Shown here: piece by piece, positions 1-9,835 of the stretch | Position numbering within the stretch: position 1 is the stretch's first letter | Layout: the number at the start of each line of letters is the position of its first letter | From: Stutzerimonas balearica DSM 6083 | GTDB lineage: Bacteria; Pseudomonadota; Gammaproteobacteria; Pseudomonadales; Pseudomonadaceae | DNA length: 64,000 nucleotides | Assembly (NCBI RefSeq): GCF_000818015.1 | Contig: NZ_CP007511.1 | Span: forward strand, 2,986,501-3,050,500 | Direction: 5' to 3' | The notes under the pieces: model-generated | What the model was told of the DNA's origin: nothing | Database searches by the model: none | Seen by the model: only the letters and a program-made list of their open reading frames with translations | Position numbers and translations under genes: made by a program

Positions 1-1173
<1,173 letters not shown>

Positions 1174-1179
1174 CCGCGA

Positions 1180-1206
1180 GCCTGGCGCTGTTTCGCGGCG
1201 CCAGGC
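1180..1206. terminator. Hairpin between convergent genes
   Basis: GCCTGGCGC (1180-1188) and GCGCCAGGC (1198-1206) form a perfect 9-bp stem with a 9-nt loop, lying between the convergent DUF2069 and acetyltransferase genes. There is no long U-tract on either strand, so termination strength is uncertain. Confidence 0.6.
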
Positions 1207-1222
1207 CTGTGCGCCGCCTGAC

Positions 1223-1654
1223 CTAGTCGATCGGCCTCGCTCGCATGAGCCACTCAAGCTGCCCGGTGTGTGCATCGACCCGCTGGCACACCGTCTCGAA
1301 GCCCTGCGCCAGGTAGAACTGTACGCTGGGCTGGTTGGCCAGATAGACCGATAGCGTCAGCTCGCCGCGCAGGCGCCTGGCATGGCTCAGCAGCGCCGTG
1401 CCGATGCCCCGCCCCTGCCACTCAGGCTGAACGAACAAGGCCGCCAGCGTATGGCCGCTGAGCGCATGGAAGCCGACCACACGCCCCTCCTGCTCATAGA
1501 CGAACACCTGCGAAGCGGGCAGATAGCGCGTGCGCATGTCATCGAGCTGGGCACGCCAGAACTCAGCCGGAACGAAATCGTGCGCGGCAATGGAGGCCGC
1601 CAGCCAGATATCCAGGATGGCCTGCGTGTCGTCGTCGTTGGCACTGCGGATCAT
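1223..1654 (-). CDS. GNAT-family N-acetyltransferase, YjaB-like
   Basis: This 143-residue single-domain protein has the GNAT fold signature. The N-terminal IRSANDDDTQAILDIWLAAS and AHDFVP segments resemble E. coli YjaB. The acetyl-CoA pyrophosphate loop is QGRGIGTALL (about residues 99-108), followed by an Asn-rich NQPSVQFYLAQGF segment. The acceptor substrate is not evident. It is the last gene of a minus-strand run (DUF2066, perM, hda, this gene), about 54 bp after hda, so it may be co-transcribed. It is not part of the arsC operon. Confidence 0.85.
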   Translation of the reverse strand: MIRSANDDDTQAILDIWLAASIAAHDFVPAEFWRAQLDDMRTRYLPASQVFVYEQEGRVVGFHALSGHTLAALFVQPEWQGRGIGTALLSHARRLRGELTLSVYLANQPSVQFYLAQGFETVCQRVDAHTGQLEWLMRARPID

Positions 1655-1708
1655 CTCTCTCGCCTCATCGGTCCATCCGTCCCGCCCGCTCGGTCCCGGT
1701 GCGGCGCG

Positions 1709-2413
1709 TTACCAACCCAATGTCTCTTTGAGAAAGGGAATCGTCAGCTTGCGCTGGGCCTGCAGCGAGGCCTGGTCGAGCTGGTCGAGCAGCTCGAACA
1801 GGGCGCTCATGCTGCGCGCGCCACGGGTGAGAATGAAGCGGCCGACGTCGTCCGGCAGGTTCAGGCCGCGTCGTGATGCTCGTAGTTGCAGGGCGCGCAA
1901 CTTGTCCTCGTCCGAGAGCGGTTGCAGTTGGAAGACCAGCGCCAGGCTGAGGCGCGATTGCAGATCGGCCAGGCGAACCGGCAACTCACGCGGCGCCGCA
2001 TCGGCCGCGAGCAGCAACCGGCGGCCGCTGTCGCGCAATCGGTTGAACAGGTGAAACAGTGCCTCTTCCCAGACCGGATCGCCGGCCACGGCCTGCAGGT
2101 CATCGAGGCAGACCAGATCACTCTGCTCCAACCCATCGAGCAATGCCGGCCCATAACTGGCGACCTCGCCCAGCGGCAGGTACACCGCCATCTCACCGCG
2201 CTCCTCGACACGCAGGCAAGCTGCCTGCAGCAGATGGCTGCGTCCGGTACCGGATCGGCCCCACAGGTAAATCAGCTCATCCGACCAACTGGCCGCCGGG
2301 GAGCAGAGCCTTTCGACATAGCCCAGCGCCGCGGCATTGGCACCCGGATAGAAGTTGGCAAAGGTGGCATCGTCACGAAGGCGCACGCCCAGGGGCAGCT
2401 GGATAGGTTTCAT
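1709..2413 (-). CDS. hda: DnaA regulatory inactivator Hda
   Basis: Hda is a 234-residue DnaA-related AAA+ protein that, with the DNA-loaded beta clamp, stimulates ATP hydrolysis by DnaA and so limits re-initiation of replication. The N-terminal MKPIQLPLGVRL contains the clamp-binding QLPL motif. The P-loop appears as GRSGTGRSHLL, with Arg in place of the usual Lys as often seen in Hda, and Walker B is LVCLDDLQ. Length fits the family. The start overlaps the end of perM by 4 bp (ATGA), indicating translational coupling. Confidence 0.93.
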   Translation of the reverse strand: MKPIQLPLGVRLRDDATFANFYPGANAAALGYVERLCSPAASWSDELIYLWGRSGTGRSHLLQAACLRVEERGEMAVYLPLGEVASYGPALLDGLEQSDLVCLDDLQAVAGDPVWEEALFHLFNRLRDSGRRLLLAADAAPRELPVRLADLQSRLSLALVFQLQPLSDEDKLRALQLRASRRGLNLPDDVGRFILTRGARSMSALFELLDQLDQASLQAQRKLTIPFLKETLGW

Positions 2414-3501
2414 GGATGGGGATCGACCGGTGGCCCGGCGGGCTCTGCGTAAAGGTCGGACAGTTTATAGAGATCATGTACATGGCGCAGCACAACCATA
2501 ACCACCGCGGCCACCGGCAAGGCAAGCAGGACGCCGACGAAGCCGAACAGCTGGCCCCCGGCGAGCACCGCGAAGATGACCGCTACCGGATGCAGGCCGA
2601 TTCGGTCACCCACCAGCAAGGGGGTGAGCAGCATGCCTTCGAGCATCTGCCCAACCGTGAAGACCGCGGCGACACCCAGCAGCGGATATGGCTCGAGCCC
2701 GAACTGGAACAGCGCGGCCACCACCGCCGCACCGATGCCGACCACGAAGCCCATGTAGGGCACGATGCTCGCCAGCCCGGCCAGCACGCCGATCAGCAGG
2801 CCAAGTTCCAGCCCGACCAGCATCAGCCCCACCGCATAGACCACCGCGAGCGCCAGCATCACCAGCAACTGCCCGCGCAGAAACGCCCCGATGACCTCAT
2901 GACACTCGCCCAACAGGGCGACGATCACCGGCTCCTGCCGGCGCGGCAGCAGGCTGCGCAACCTGGCCATGATGTGATCCCAGTCGCGCAGCAGGTAAAA
3001 GCACACCACCGGAATCAGCAGCAGGTTGCCGAGCCAGGCCAGCAGCGCCAGGCTGGAAGCAGTCGCACGGCTGAGGATGCCACTGACAAGATCGGTAGTA
3101 CTGCCCAGGTGCCCGGACAGCGCAGCCTTCAGCTGGTCGAAGCGCCAGAAGTCGGCTTCCAGCCCCATCTGCACCTGCACCCAGGGCAGTGCATCGTGCT
3201 GCAGCCAATCCAGCGCCTGCGGCGTCAGTTCGTAGAGGCGCACCAGTTGCTTGCCCAGCATCGGCAGCAGCACCAGCAACAACACCAGCAGCAGCAGACT
3301 GAACAGCGCGAACACGGCAATGACACCCCAGGTGCGCGAAAATCTCCAGCGTTCGAGGCGATCGACGAGGGGGTCACCCAGATACGCCAGCAACATGCCC
3401 ACCAGAAACGGCGAGAGAATCGGCGAGAGCAGATAGATCAGTACGCCACACAGCAGAAGCACCGCCAGCCACAACCAGCGGTTCGAAGAAGCGATCGTCA
3501 T
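2410..3501 (-). CDS. AI-2E family transporter (PerM-like permease)
   Basis: The 363-residue polytopic inner-membrane protein carries paired hydrophobic segments at the N-terminus, a central soluble/amphipathic region (about 85-150) and a C-terminal membrane bundle. Motifs such as GDRIGLHPVAVIFAVLAGGQ and FVGVLLALPVAAVV are typical of the AI-2E/PerM family. Members have been linked to autoinducer-2 or ion export, but the substrate here cannot be read from sequence. In pseudomonads perM commonly precedes hda, as here with a 4-bp overlap. Confidence 0.9.
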   Translation of the reverse strand: MTIASSNRWLWLAVLLLCGVLIYLLSPILSPFLVGMLLAYLGDPLVDRLERWRFSRTWGVIAVFALFSLLLLVLLLVLLPMLGKQLVRLYELTPQALDWLQHDALPWVQVQMGLEADFWRFDQLKAALSGHLGSTTDLVSGILSRATASSLALLAWLGNLLLIPVVCFYLLRDWDHIMARLRSLLPRRQEPVIVALLGECHEVIGAFLRGQLLVMLALAVVYAVGLMLVGLELGLLIGVLAGLASIVPYMGFVVGIGAAVVAALFQFGLEPYPLLGVAAVFTVGQMLEGMLLTPLLVGDRIGLHPVAVIFAVLAGGQLFGFVGVLLALPVAAVVMVVLRHVHDLYKLSDLYAEPAGPPVDPHP

Positions 3502-3552
3502 CCTTGGCTCCGGTCAGTCAGATTCCAGCAGCGCCAACGAGGCGGCTGCACA

Positions 3553-4626
3553 TCAGCGAAAGCGCAACACCGTGCCGGGCGCCGGACCAGCCGCGGCAGG
3601 CGCAGGCTCGCCCTCCTGAGAGCCCTCGGCAGCACCGTCGCCAACCGCATCAGGCGATACCGCGGGCTCTGACGGCAGCTCATCGGCAGGAACCTCGCTC
3701 AGACGTGCCAGGGCCATCTGCGCGCGAAGTTGATCCGGCGAAGCCCTGAGCCGGTAGATCAGCCGATCGTCGGCCACCTCGACCAGCCGCGCCGAGAACG
3801 GCTGGAGCAGCCGCTCGAGTTCGGCGAACCGCGACACATCGGCGCCAAGCACTTCCAGCGTCAGCTCCTCCGCGGCGCCAGCTGCGACTACATAATGCGG
3901 TGCAAGATAGCGGGCAACCGCCAGCATCACCGCATCCGCCACGGCCGCGCGGCTGTCCCCCTTCGCCTCGCCCGAGCTGCTCGCCCCGTCCTGGGCCAAC
4001 GCCCAGTCGGCCTGCCAGCCGGTGTCGGTCTGTTTGGCATGCACTGCCAGCACGACATCGGCATCGTAGCGCTCCGAGGGTTCCCGCACGGCCTCGAGCG
4101 CCTTGCCAGCGAAGGCTTCGGGGGTGGCCATCAACTGCTCGCCGAGGTCGGCAATCGGCAGCATCAGCGGTAGACCACGATGCTGCGCAGCATCCTGCAG
4201 CTCCTGGACGGCGCCCTGCCCGCCCGCCACGAGCTGCGAGCCCTCGGGTGTCTCATCGAGCCACCAGGTCAACACCAGTGGTCGGTCGAAGCCCCATAAC
4301 GACACACCCGCCTCGCGCAGCTGACGCTCGGTGGTGGCCGGATCGAACTCGACGACCAGGCGATCGTTCTCGTAGCCGTATTTACTGACCAACTGCTGCG
4401 GATCGTTGCGCAATGCCGCAACCGCTGGCTTCTCCAGCGCCTCGGTGCTGCCGGTTAAACGCAGCAGCAGCGTGTCGAAGGCACGTTGCAGAGCCTGGCT
4501 CCGTTCGGCCGGCTGCTGGCTGGCGACCGGCTCGCGCACCTGATACAGCCGCTGCACGGGTTCGGCCGACGCGGATAACGCGACCAGGGCGAGACAGGAA
4601 GCTAGGACGCGTGACACAAGGCGCAT
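3553..4626 (-). CDS. DUF2066 secreted protein
   Basis: The start at ATG 4626 gives 357 residues beginning with a clear Sec signal peptide (MRLVSRVLASCLALVALSASA). A longer reading from 4662 would add 12 residues before the signal and is less likely. The mature part contains LLRLTGSTEAL and QLVSKYGYEND segments typical of DUF2066, and a low-complexity Pro/Ala/Glu-rich tail. The function is unknown and the location probably periplasmic. It is the first gene of the minus-strand run to perM and hda, divergent from purM across 277 bp. Confidence 0.83.
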   Translation of the reverse strand: MRLVSRVLASCLALVALSASAEPVQRLYQVREPVASQQPAERSQALQRAFDTLLLRLTGSTEALEKPAVAALRNDPQQLVSKYGYENDRLVVEFDPATTERQLREAGVSLWGFDRPLVLTWWLDETPEGSQLVAGGQGAVQELQDAAQHRGLPLMLPIADLGEQLMATPEAFAGKALEAVREPSERYDADVVLAVHAKQTDTGWQADWALAQDGASSSGEAKGDSRAAVADAVMLAVARYLAPHYVVAAGAAEELTLEVLGADVSRFAELERLLQPFSARLVEVADDRLIYRLRASPDQLRAQMALARLSEVPADELPSEPAVSPDAVGDGAAEGSQEGEPAPAAAGPAPGTVLRFR

Positions 4627-4903
4627 GGGAGATACTCGCGACGGGCCAGCGCGCGCTGGCATGGATGGAAGGGCTATACCTTAAACAGCCGACCCCGGCG
4701 CGACAACCAAGCCCTCGCGTGCTTTTCCTGCTGCGTCGAGCCCCACCCAGCCGGGTGCATGAAGCATGGCCGCTGCCGGGCAAGCCTGCTAAAATCGCGC
4801 GCTTTCCGCAGACTGGCTGCAGGCAATGCAGACGGGCCCAGTCGGCGCCATGCGCCACGCCCGACCGGTCGATCATCGCCCCTTCCGCACAGGCCCGGAT
4901 TCT

Positions 4904-5962
4904 ATGAGCAAGCAACCCTCCCTCAGCTACAAGGACGCAGGCGTCGACATCGACGCAGGTGAAGCGCTGGTCGAGCGCATCAAGGGCGTAGCCAAGCGCA
5001 CTGCCCGTCCCGAAGTGATGGGAGGCCTGGGCGGCTTCGGTGCCCTGTGCGAAATCCCCGCCGGCTACAAGCAGCCGGTGCTGGTGTCTGGCACCGACGG
5101 CGTGGGCACCAAGCTGCGCCTGGCGCTGAACCTGAACAAGCACGACAGCATCGGCCAGGATCTGGTCGCCATGTGCGTCAACGACCTGGTGGTCTGTGGC
5201 GCCGAGCCGCTGTTCTTCCTCGACTACTACGCCACCGGCAAGCTCAACGTCGACGTCGCCGCCACCGTGGTCACCGGCATCGGCGCCGGTTGCGAGCTGG
5301 CCGGCTGCTCGCTGGTCGGTGGCGAGACCGCCGAGATGCCCGGCATGTACGAGGGCGAGGACTACGATCTGGCCGGTTTCTGCGTCGGCGTGGTGGAGAA
5401 GAGCGAGATCATCGACGGCTCGAAAGTGGCCACCGGCGACGCCCTGATCGCGCTGCCCTCTTCCGGCCCGCACTCCAACGGCTATTCGCTGATCCGCAAG
5501 ATCATCGAAGTGGCCGGCGCCGACATCGAGAGCATCCAGCTCGACGGCAAGCCATTGGCCGAGTTGCTGATGGCCCCAACCCGTATCTACGTCAAGCCGC
5601 TGCTCAAGCTGATCAAGGATACCGGCGCGGTCAAGGCCATGGCCCACATCACCGGCGGCGGCCTGCTCGACAACATCCCGCGCGTGCTGCCCGAGGGCGC
5701 GCAGGCTGTCATTGACGTGGCCAGCTGGACCCGCCCGGCCGTATTCGACTGGCTGCAACAGCAGGGCAACGTCGACGAGCACGAGATGCACCGCGTACTC
5801 AACTGCGGCGTCGGCATGGTCATCTGCGTCGCCCAGGATCAGGTCGAAGCTGCGCTGCAAAGCCTGCGCACCAGTGGCGAGCAGCCCTGGGTCATCGGTC
5901 GGATCGCCGCAGCCGCCGAAGACGCCGATCAGGTCGTGCTGAACAACCTGAAAAGCCACTGA
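4904..5962 (+). CDS. purM: Phosphoribosylformylglycinamidine cyclo-ligase (AIR synthetase)
   Basis: PurM (352 residues) closes the imidazole ring: FGAM plus ATP gives aminoimidazole ribonucleotide, the fifth step of purine synthesis. The start [19 protein letters not shown] matches family N-termini, and upstream in-frame codons (to 4826) are not homologous. Glycine-rich ATP-grasp-like motifs include [10 protein letters not shown], the [10 protein letters not shown] segment and [18 protein letters not shown] sequence at 4790-4795 could be a -10 element, but no convincing -35 accompanies it. PurM and purN overlap by 1 bp. Confidence 0.97.
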   Translation: MSKQPSLSYKDAGVDIDAGEALVERIKGVAKRTARPEVMGGLGGFGALCEIPAGYKQPVLVSGTDGVGTKLRLALNLNKHDSIGQDLVAMCVNDLVVCGAEPLFFLDYYATGKLNVDVAATVVTGIGAGCELAGCSLVGGETAEMPGMYEGEDYDLAGFCVGVVEKSEIIDGSKVATGDALIALPSSGPHSNGYSLIRKIIEVAGADIESIQLDGKPLAELLMAPTRIYVKPLLKLIKDTGAVKAMAHITGGGLLDNIPRVLPEGAQAVIDVASWTRPAVFDWLQQQGNVDEHEMHRVLNCGVGMVICVAQDQVEAALQSLRTSGEQPWVIGRIAAAAEDADQVVLNNLKSH

Positions 5963-6603
5963 TGGCCTGTAACGTCGTCGTCCTGATCTCCGGCTCCGGC
6001 AGCAATCTGCAGGCGCTGATCGACAGCCAGGGTCCGACCAATCCAATGCGCATCGTCGCGGTGATTTCCAACCGCGCCGATGCCTACGGCCTGGAGCGGG
6101 CTCGCGCGGCCGGGATTCCAACCCGCGTGCTCTCGCATCGAGACTACGCCGACCGCGAAGCCTTCGATTCGGCACTGGTCGAGGCCGTGGATGCCTACGG
6201 CCCCGACCTCGTCGTACTGGCCGGCTTCATGCGCATCCTGACGGCCGGATTCGTGTGCCACTATCGGGGCCGTCTGTTGAATATCCACCCCTCGCTGCTA
6301 CCGCGCCACAAGGGTCTCGACACCCACCGGCGCGCCCTGGAAGCGGGCGATCCCGAGCATGGCTGCAGCGTGCATTTCGTTACCGAAGAGCTCGACGGCG
6401 GCCCCGTCGCCCTGCAGGCCGGCGTCCCGATCGCCCCAGGGGAAAGCCTCGACGCGCTCGTCGAACGCGTTCATCAACAGGAACACCTCATCTATCCGCT
6501 GGCCGTTCGCTGGTTCGCCGAGGGGCGCTTGCGCCTGGCGGAACAAGGAGCGATGCTGGACGGCCAACTGCTGCCGGCCTCCGGCTACCGCTACAGAACC
6601 TAG
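5962..6603 (+). CDS. purN: Phosphoribosylglycinamide formyltransferase (GART)
   Basis: PurN (213 residues) transfers the formyl group of 10-formyltetrahydrofolate to GAR in the third step of purine synthesis. The N-terminal VLISGSGSNLQALID loop binds the GAR phosphate. The LAGFMRIL and NIHPSLLP motifs contain the conserved Asn-x-His catalytic region, and GCSVHFV plus the LDGGP segment complete the active site. The start ATG shares one base with the purM stop. A purMN operon is the standard arrangement in gammaproteobacteria. Confidence 0.97.
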   Translation: MACNVVVLISGSGSNLQALIDSQGPTNPMRIVAVISNRADAYGLERARAAGIPTRVLSHRDYADREAFDSALVEAVDAYGPDLVVLAGFMRILTAGFVCHYRGRLLNIHPSLLPRHKGLDTHRRALEAGDPEHGCSVHFVTEELDGGPVALQAGVPIAPGESLDALVERVHQQEHLIYPLAVRWFAEGRLRLAEQGAMLDGQLLPASGYRYRT

Positions 6604-6611
6604 GAGATCCC

Positions 6612-7322
6612 ATGCGTCGCGCCTTGCTGCTCGCCCTCGCCGTTCTCGCCTTGCCGGTTCAGGCGCTGGAACTCAAACCCTTCTCGGCCAGCTACACCGC
6701 TGACTGGAAGCAGGTCCCCATCAGCGGCACTGCCGAACGCAGCCTGGAAAAACTCGACGACGGTCGCTGGCGTCTGGACTTCGAGGCCTCGATGCTGGTC
6801 GCCAGCTTCAGCGAACGCAGCACCTTTCGCGTCGAGGGCGAGACATTTCTGCCGGACAGCTACCGGCTGAACCGCAGCGGGCTGGGCAAGGGCAAGAAGG
6901 TCGAGCAGACCTTCGACTGGGCCGCCAAGCAGGTCGTCGGCAGCGACCGCGGCGATCCGGTGAAACTGGCGCTGCACCGCGGGCTGCTGGACAAGTCCAC
7001 CTACCAGCTGGCCCTGCAGCACGAAGTCGCCGAAGGCAAGCAAAGCATGAGCTATCAGGTCGTCGATGGTGACGAGATCGAAACCTACGACTTCCGCGTA
7101 CTGGGCGAAGAGAAGGTCGGTACCCGCGTCGGCCAGGTCGATGCGATCAAGGTCGAGCGCGTGCGCGACCCGACCCAGAGCAAGCGCCAGACGATTCTCT
7201 GGTTCGCCAAGGATTGGGACTATCTGCTGGTCCGCCTGCATCAGGTGGAAAAGGACGGCAAGGAATACCAGATCATGCTGCAGGACGGCAGCGTCAACGG
7301 CCAGCCGGTCAAGGGCAACTGA
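6612..7322 (+). CDS. DUF3108 periplasmic protein
   Basis: The protein has 236 residues from ATG 6612, preceded by the Shine-Dalgarno AGGAGA 6 bp upstream and 8 bp after purN. The N-terminal MRRALLLALAVLALPVQA is a Sec signal peptide. The mature chain is beta-rich (FSASYTADWKQVPISGTAERSLE, RSTFRVEGETFLPDSYR) and matches DUF3108, a family of predicted periplasmic beta-barrel-like folds of unknown role. It is probably co-transcribed with purMN. The stop codon lies inside a strong hairpin. Confidence 0.85.
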   Translation: MRRALLLALAVLALPVQALELKPFSASYTADWKQVPISGTAERSLEKLDDGRWRLDFEASMLVASFSERSTFRVEGETFLPDSYRLNRSGLGKGKKVEQTFDWAAKQVVGSDRGDPVKLALHRGLLDKSTYQLALQHEVAEGKQSMSYQVVDGDEIETYDFRVLGEEKVGTRVGQVDAIKVERVRDPTQSKRQTILWFAKDWDYLLVRLHQVEKDGKEYQIMLQDGSVNGQPVKGN

Positions 7323-7362
7323 GTGGCGCAGCTACTGCGCCACTCGCCTTCGCGAGTGTTTT
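7321..7362 (+). terminator. Two overlapping hairpins, terminator/attenuator-like
   Basis: GAGTGGCGCAG (7321-7331) pairs perfectly with CTGCGCCACTC (7335-7345). CACTCGC (7341-7347) can instead pair with GCGAGTG (7352-7358), followed by TTTT (7359-7362). The two stems share 7341-7345, so they exclude each other. The second is a short intrinsic terminator ending 2 bp before the next start codon and covers its ribosome-binding region. Confidence 0.65.
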
Positions 7363-7364
7363 GA

Positions 7365-8015
7365 ATGATCCGCCTTCGCGCCGTGCCGCTCCTGTTCGTC
7401 CCGCTGATCGCCGGCTGCCAGGGGCTGCTGACACAGTCGCCACCACCGCCCCCTACCGAGCGCTTGCAAGGCATGCTGACCGAGCAGGCGGGCCAACTCT
7501 ATTTCACGCCCTGCACGGGCTCTCGCGCCCTGCAATTGCGTGCCTCCGAGCAGCTCGGCCTGCAGGAAGATGTCGACGCGCTGATTGAAGGTCGCCCTCT
7601 GTTCGCCGACCTGCGCGGCGAACTCTCTACCGGTCCTGAGCGCTTTCTCGCCACCCAGGTCTATCGCCTGCAGGCCGAAGGCTTCGGCTGCGCTGATCCC
7701 GGCTTTCGTCAGCTGATGGTCCGAGCCAGCGGGCACGAGCCAGACTGGACGGTCACCCTCAACGTGCAGGGTCTGCTGCTGGAGCGCCCCGACCAGCCTC
7801 GCCTGGCGCTGCCCTATCTGGAAGAACAGCTGCCCGGAGGGCAGGCGAGCTTTACCAGCGAAGCCGACGGCCAACGCCTGGAGCTCTGGATCGCCCCCCA
7901 ACGCTGCGTCGACAGCGCCAGCGGGACGATCAGCCATCTCAGCGCGCAGCTGCGCCTGAACGATGCCAAGCCGCTGCGCGGTTGTGCCTATTTCGGCGCC
8001 GCAAGCAACCACTGA
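7365..8015 (+). CDS. Predicted outer-membrane/periplasmic lipoprotein (COG3650-like)
   Basis: This 216-residue protein has a type II signal peptide with lipobox LIAGC (Cys18), followed by a Pro-rich linker QSPPPPPTERL. The mature part has FTPCTGSRAL, GFGCADPGFRQLMVRASGHEPDW and a C-terminal QRCVDSASGTISHLSAQL with GCAYF. Conserved Cys residues and the GHEPDW motif resemble COG3650/META-like envelope lipoproteins. No enzymatic role is known. There is no clear Shine-Dalgarno apart from GCGAGTG, which sits in the hairpin just upstream, so translation may be structure-dependent. Confidence 0.75.
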   Translation: MIRLRAVPLLFVPLIAGCQGLLTQSPPPPPTERLQGMLTEQAGQLYFTPCTGSRALQLRASEQLGLQEDVDALIEGRPLFADLRGELSTGPERFLATQVYRLQAEGFGCADPGFRQLMVRASGHEPDWTVTLNVQGLLLERPDQPRLALPYLEEQLPGGQASFTSEADGQRLELWIAPQRCVDSASGTISHLSAQLRLNDAKPLRGCAYFGAASNH

Positions 8016-8059
8016 TTTCCAGCGAAGCGAAACGCTTCGACCTCTGCCCACGAGCGACC

Positions 8060-9256
8060 ATGAACGACGCCCTGAATCTGCTGCAACCCTACCCGTTCGA
8101 GAAATTGCGCGCGCTACTGGCCGGTGCCCAGCCTCCAGCGGACAAGCGTCCCATCGCCCTGTCCATTGGCGAACCCAAGCACCGTTCGCCGGAGTTCGTC
8201 GCCCGCGCGCTGGCCGACAATCTCGAGCAGCTGGCGGTCTACCCGACCACGCTGGGCCTGCCCGCCCTGCGCGAAGCGATCGCCGGCTGGGCCGAGCGCC
8301 GCTTCGGCCTAGCCGCCGGCGCGGTCGATCCGGCACGCCAGGTGCTGCCGGTCAACGGTACGCGCGAGGCGCTGTTTTCCTTCACCCAGGCCGTGGTCAA
8401 CCGCGCGGACGAAGGTCTGGTCGTCAGCCCGAACCCGTTCTATCAGATCTACGAAGGCGCAGCGCTGCTGGCCGGTGCGCAGCCGCACTACCTGCCCTGC
8501 CTGGCTGAGAACGGTTTCAACCCGGATTTCGACGCGGTGCCGACTGACGTCTGGCAGCGCTGCCAGATCCTGTTCCTCTGCTCGCCCGGCAATCCGACCG
8601 GGGCGCTGGTCCCGCTGGAGACGCTGAAGCGGCTGATCGCCCTGGCCGATGAGCACGAGTTCGTCATCGCCGCAGACGAATGCTACAGCGAGCTTTATTT
8701 CGACGAAGCCAACCCGCCGGCCGGCCTGCTCAGCGCCTGCGCCGCGCTCGGCCGGCACGACTTCAAGCGCTGCGTGGTGTTCCATAGCCTGTCCAAGCGC
8801 TCGAACCTGCCGGGCCTGCGCTCCGGTTTCGTTGCCGGCGACGCCGACATCCTCAAGGCTTTCCTGCTCTATCGCACCTATCACGGTTGCGCCATGCCGG
8901 TTCACGTGCAGTTGGCCAGCGCCGCCGCCTGGAACGATGAGATCCACGTGCGCGCCAACCGTGAGCTGTATCGCGCCAAGTTCGAGGCGGTGTTGCAGAT
9001 TCTCGAGCCGGTCCTCGACGTGGCCCGTCCCGACGGCGGCTTCTACCTGTGGCCAAAGACACCAATCGATGACCAGCGCTTCACCCGGGAGCTGTTCGAA
9101 CAGGAGCACGTCACTGTGGTGCCAGGCTCCTATCTGTCGCGCGAGGTGGAAGGCCTCAATCCGGGCGCCGATCGCGTGCGCATGGCATTGGTCGCGCCAC
9201 TGGCCGAGTGCATCGAAGGCGCCGAGCGCATCCGCGCTTTTATCGAGCGTCTCTAA
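8060..9256 (+). CDS. dapC: Succinyldiaminopimelate transaminase
   Basis: DapC is a 398-residue class I/II PLP aminotransferase that converts N-succinyl-2-amino-6-ketopimelate to N-succinyl-LL-diaminopimelate in lysine and peptidoglycan synthesis. MNDALNLLQPYPFEKLRALL is the family N-terminus, so ATG 8060 is chosen over in-frame 7982. LFLCSPGNPTGAL, ADECYSELYFDEANPP and the PLP-lysine region FHSLSKRSNLPGLRSGF are visible. dapD, for the preceding reaction, lies 1.4 kb downstream. The gene ends at a hairpin facing a convergent small gene. Confidence 0.95.
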   Translation: MNDALNLLQPYPFEKLRALLAGAQPPADKRPIALSIGEPKHRSPEFVARALADNLEQLAVYPTTLGLPALREAIAGWAERRFGLAAGAVDPARQVLPVNGTREALFSFTQAVVNRADEGLVVSPNPFYQIYEGAALLAGAQPHYLPCLAENGFNPDFDAVPTDVWQRCQILFLCSPGNPTGALVPLETLKRLIALADEHEFVIAADECYSELYFDEANPPAGLLSACAALGRHDFKRCVVFHSLSKRSNLPGLRSGFVAGDADILKAFLLYRTYHGCAMPVHVQLASAAAWNDEIHVRANRELYRAKFEAVLQILEPVLDVARPDGGFYLWPKTPIDDQRFTRELFEQEHVTVVPGSYLSREVEGLNPGADRVRMALVAPLAECIEGAERIRAFIERL

Positions 9257-9259
9257 GCC

Positions 9260-9288
9260 GATCGCGGCCGGGCAGCCGGCCGCCGATC
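9260..9288. terminator. Hairpin between dapC and convergent small gene
   Basis: GATCGCGGCCGG (9260-9271) pairs with CCGGCCGCCGATC (9276-9288) with one bulged base and a GCAG loop. It overlaps the stop codon of the minus-strand small gene and could end transcription from both sides; there is no U-tract. Confidence 0.55.
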
Positions 9289-9445
9289 AGGCGACCCCCG
9301 GCGGAATGCCGTCCTTGTTGTAGTTGCGCAGGCGCTCGACGTTCTCCGGCTTCATGTGCTCGGGGACATCGGGCTTGCTCGGTTCCTCGCGCTGGGGCCG
9401 CTGTGGATAGAGCACATCCGCCGATGACTTGTCATGCTCGCTCAT
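9287..9445 (-). CDS. Small hydrophilic protein, 52 residues
   Basis: The ATG at 9445 is preceded by an excellent Shine-Dalgarno (GAGGAGGCG, about 5 bp spacing). It opens a 52-codon frame starting MSEHDKSSADVLYPQRPQ and ending NYNKDGIPPGVA. The protein is charged and Pro-rich, with no membrane segment or signal. I cannot assign a family. It lies 18 bp downstream of the 81-residue gene on the same strand, so the two may form a small operon. The ribosome-binding site and clean stop argue that it is real. Confidence 0.65.
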   Translation of the reverse strand: MSEHDKSSADVLYPQRPQREEPSKPDVPEHMKPENVERLRNYNKDGIPPGVA

Positions 9446-9463
9446 CGCTCGCCTCCTCTTGTC

Positions 9464-9709
9464 TCAGATGGCGTTCTCTTCCCAGATTAGCTCACCGTCT
9501 TCGCTGACCTCGCGAACCTTGGTCAGCGCCGCCTCGGCGACCGCGTCGGCTTCGGAGGCCAGGTCGTAGGTACGGCCCTCGGTAAGGCGGAAGACGGTGG
9601 CCTGCTCTTCGCTGTCGCGACGCTTGATCGCAATGACCGCCTCGAACGCATCGCCGGCCGGAACCGCCGAGGAGATTGCCTCGTAATGCTCGAAATGTTT
9701 ACGTGCCAT
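9464..9709 (-). CDS. Conserved small protein, 81 residues
   Basis: The 81-residue acidic protein (MARKHFEHYEAISSAVPAG start, ELIWEENAI end) has alternating beta-type segments, FEAVIAIKRR, ATVFRLTEG and YDLASEADAVAEAALTKV. It has no signal peptide or membrane helix. No named domain is recognised; similar short proteins occur in pseudomonads, from general recollection rather than a search. It is divergent from the thioredoxin-like gene across about 126 bp and likely co-transcribed with the 52-residue gene behind it. Confidence 0.7.
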   Translation of the reverse strand: MARKHFEHYEAISSAVPAGDAFEAVIAIKRRDSEEQATVFRLTEGRTYDLASEADAVAEAALTKVREVSEDGELIWEENAI

Positions 9710-9835
9710 GGTCTACCTCGTCTTCACTTCAGATAACCGATGGACAACGGAACCTGCGCAAACGCTCGGCGTGCCCGCGAACCGCGGCGCCTGGACAGGT
9801 TCTCAACAATACGAGCCCGCACCGGAGACCCGCCG

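Noticed and set aside
4382..6175. A 597-codon minus-strand frame opposite purM and purN.
   Set aside because: purM and purN are unmistakable on the + strand; the antisense frame is a codon-bias artefact.
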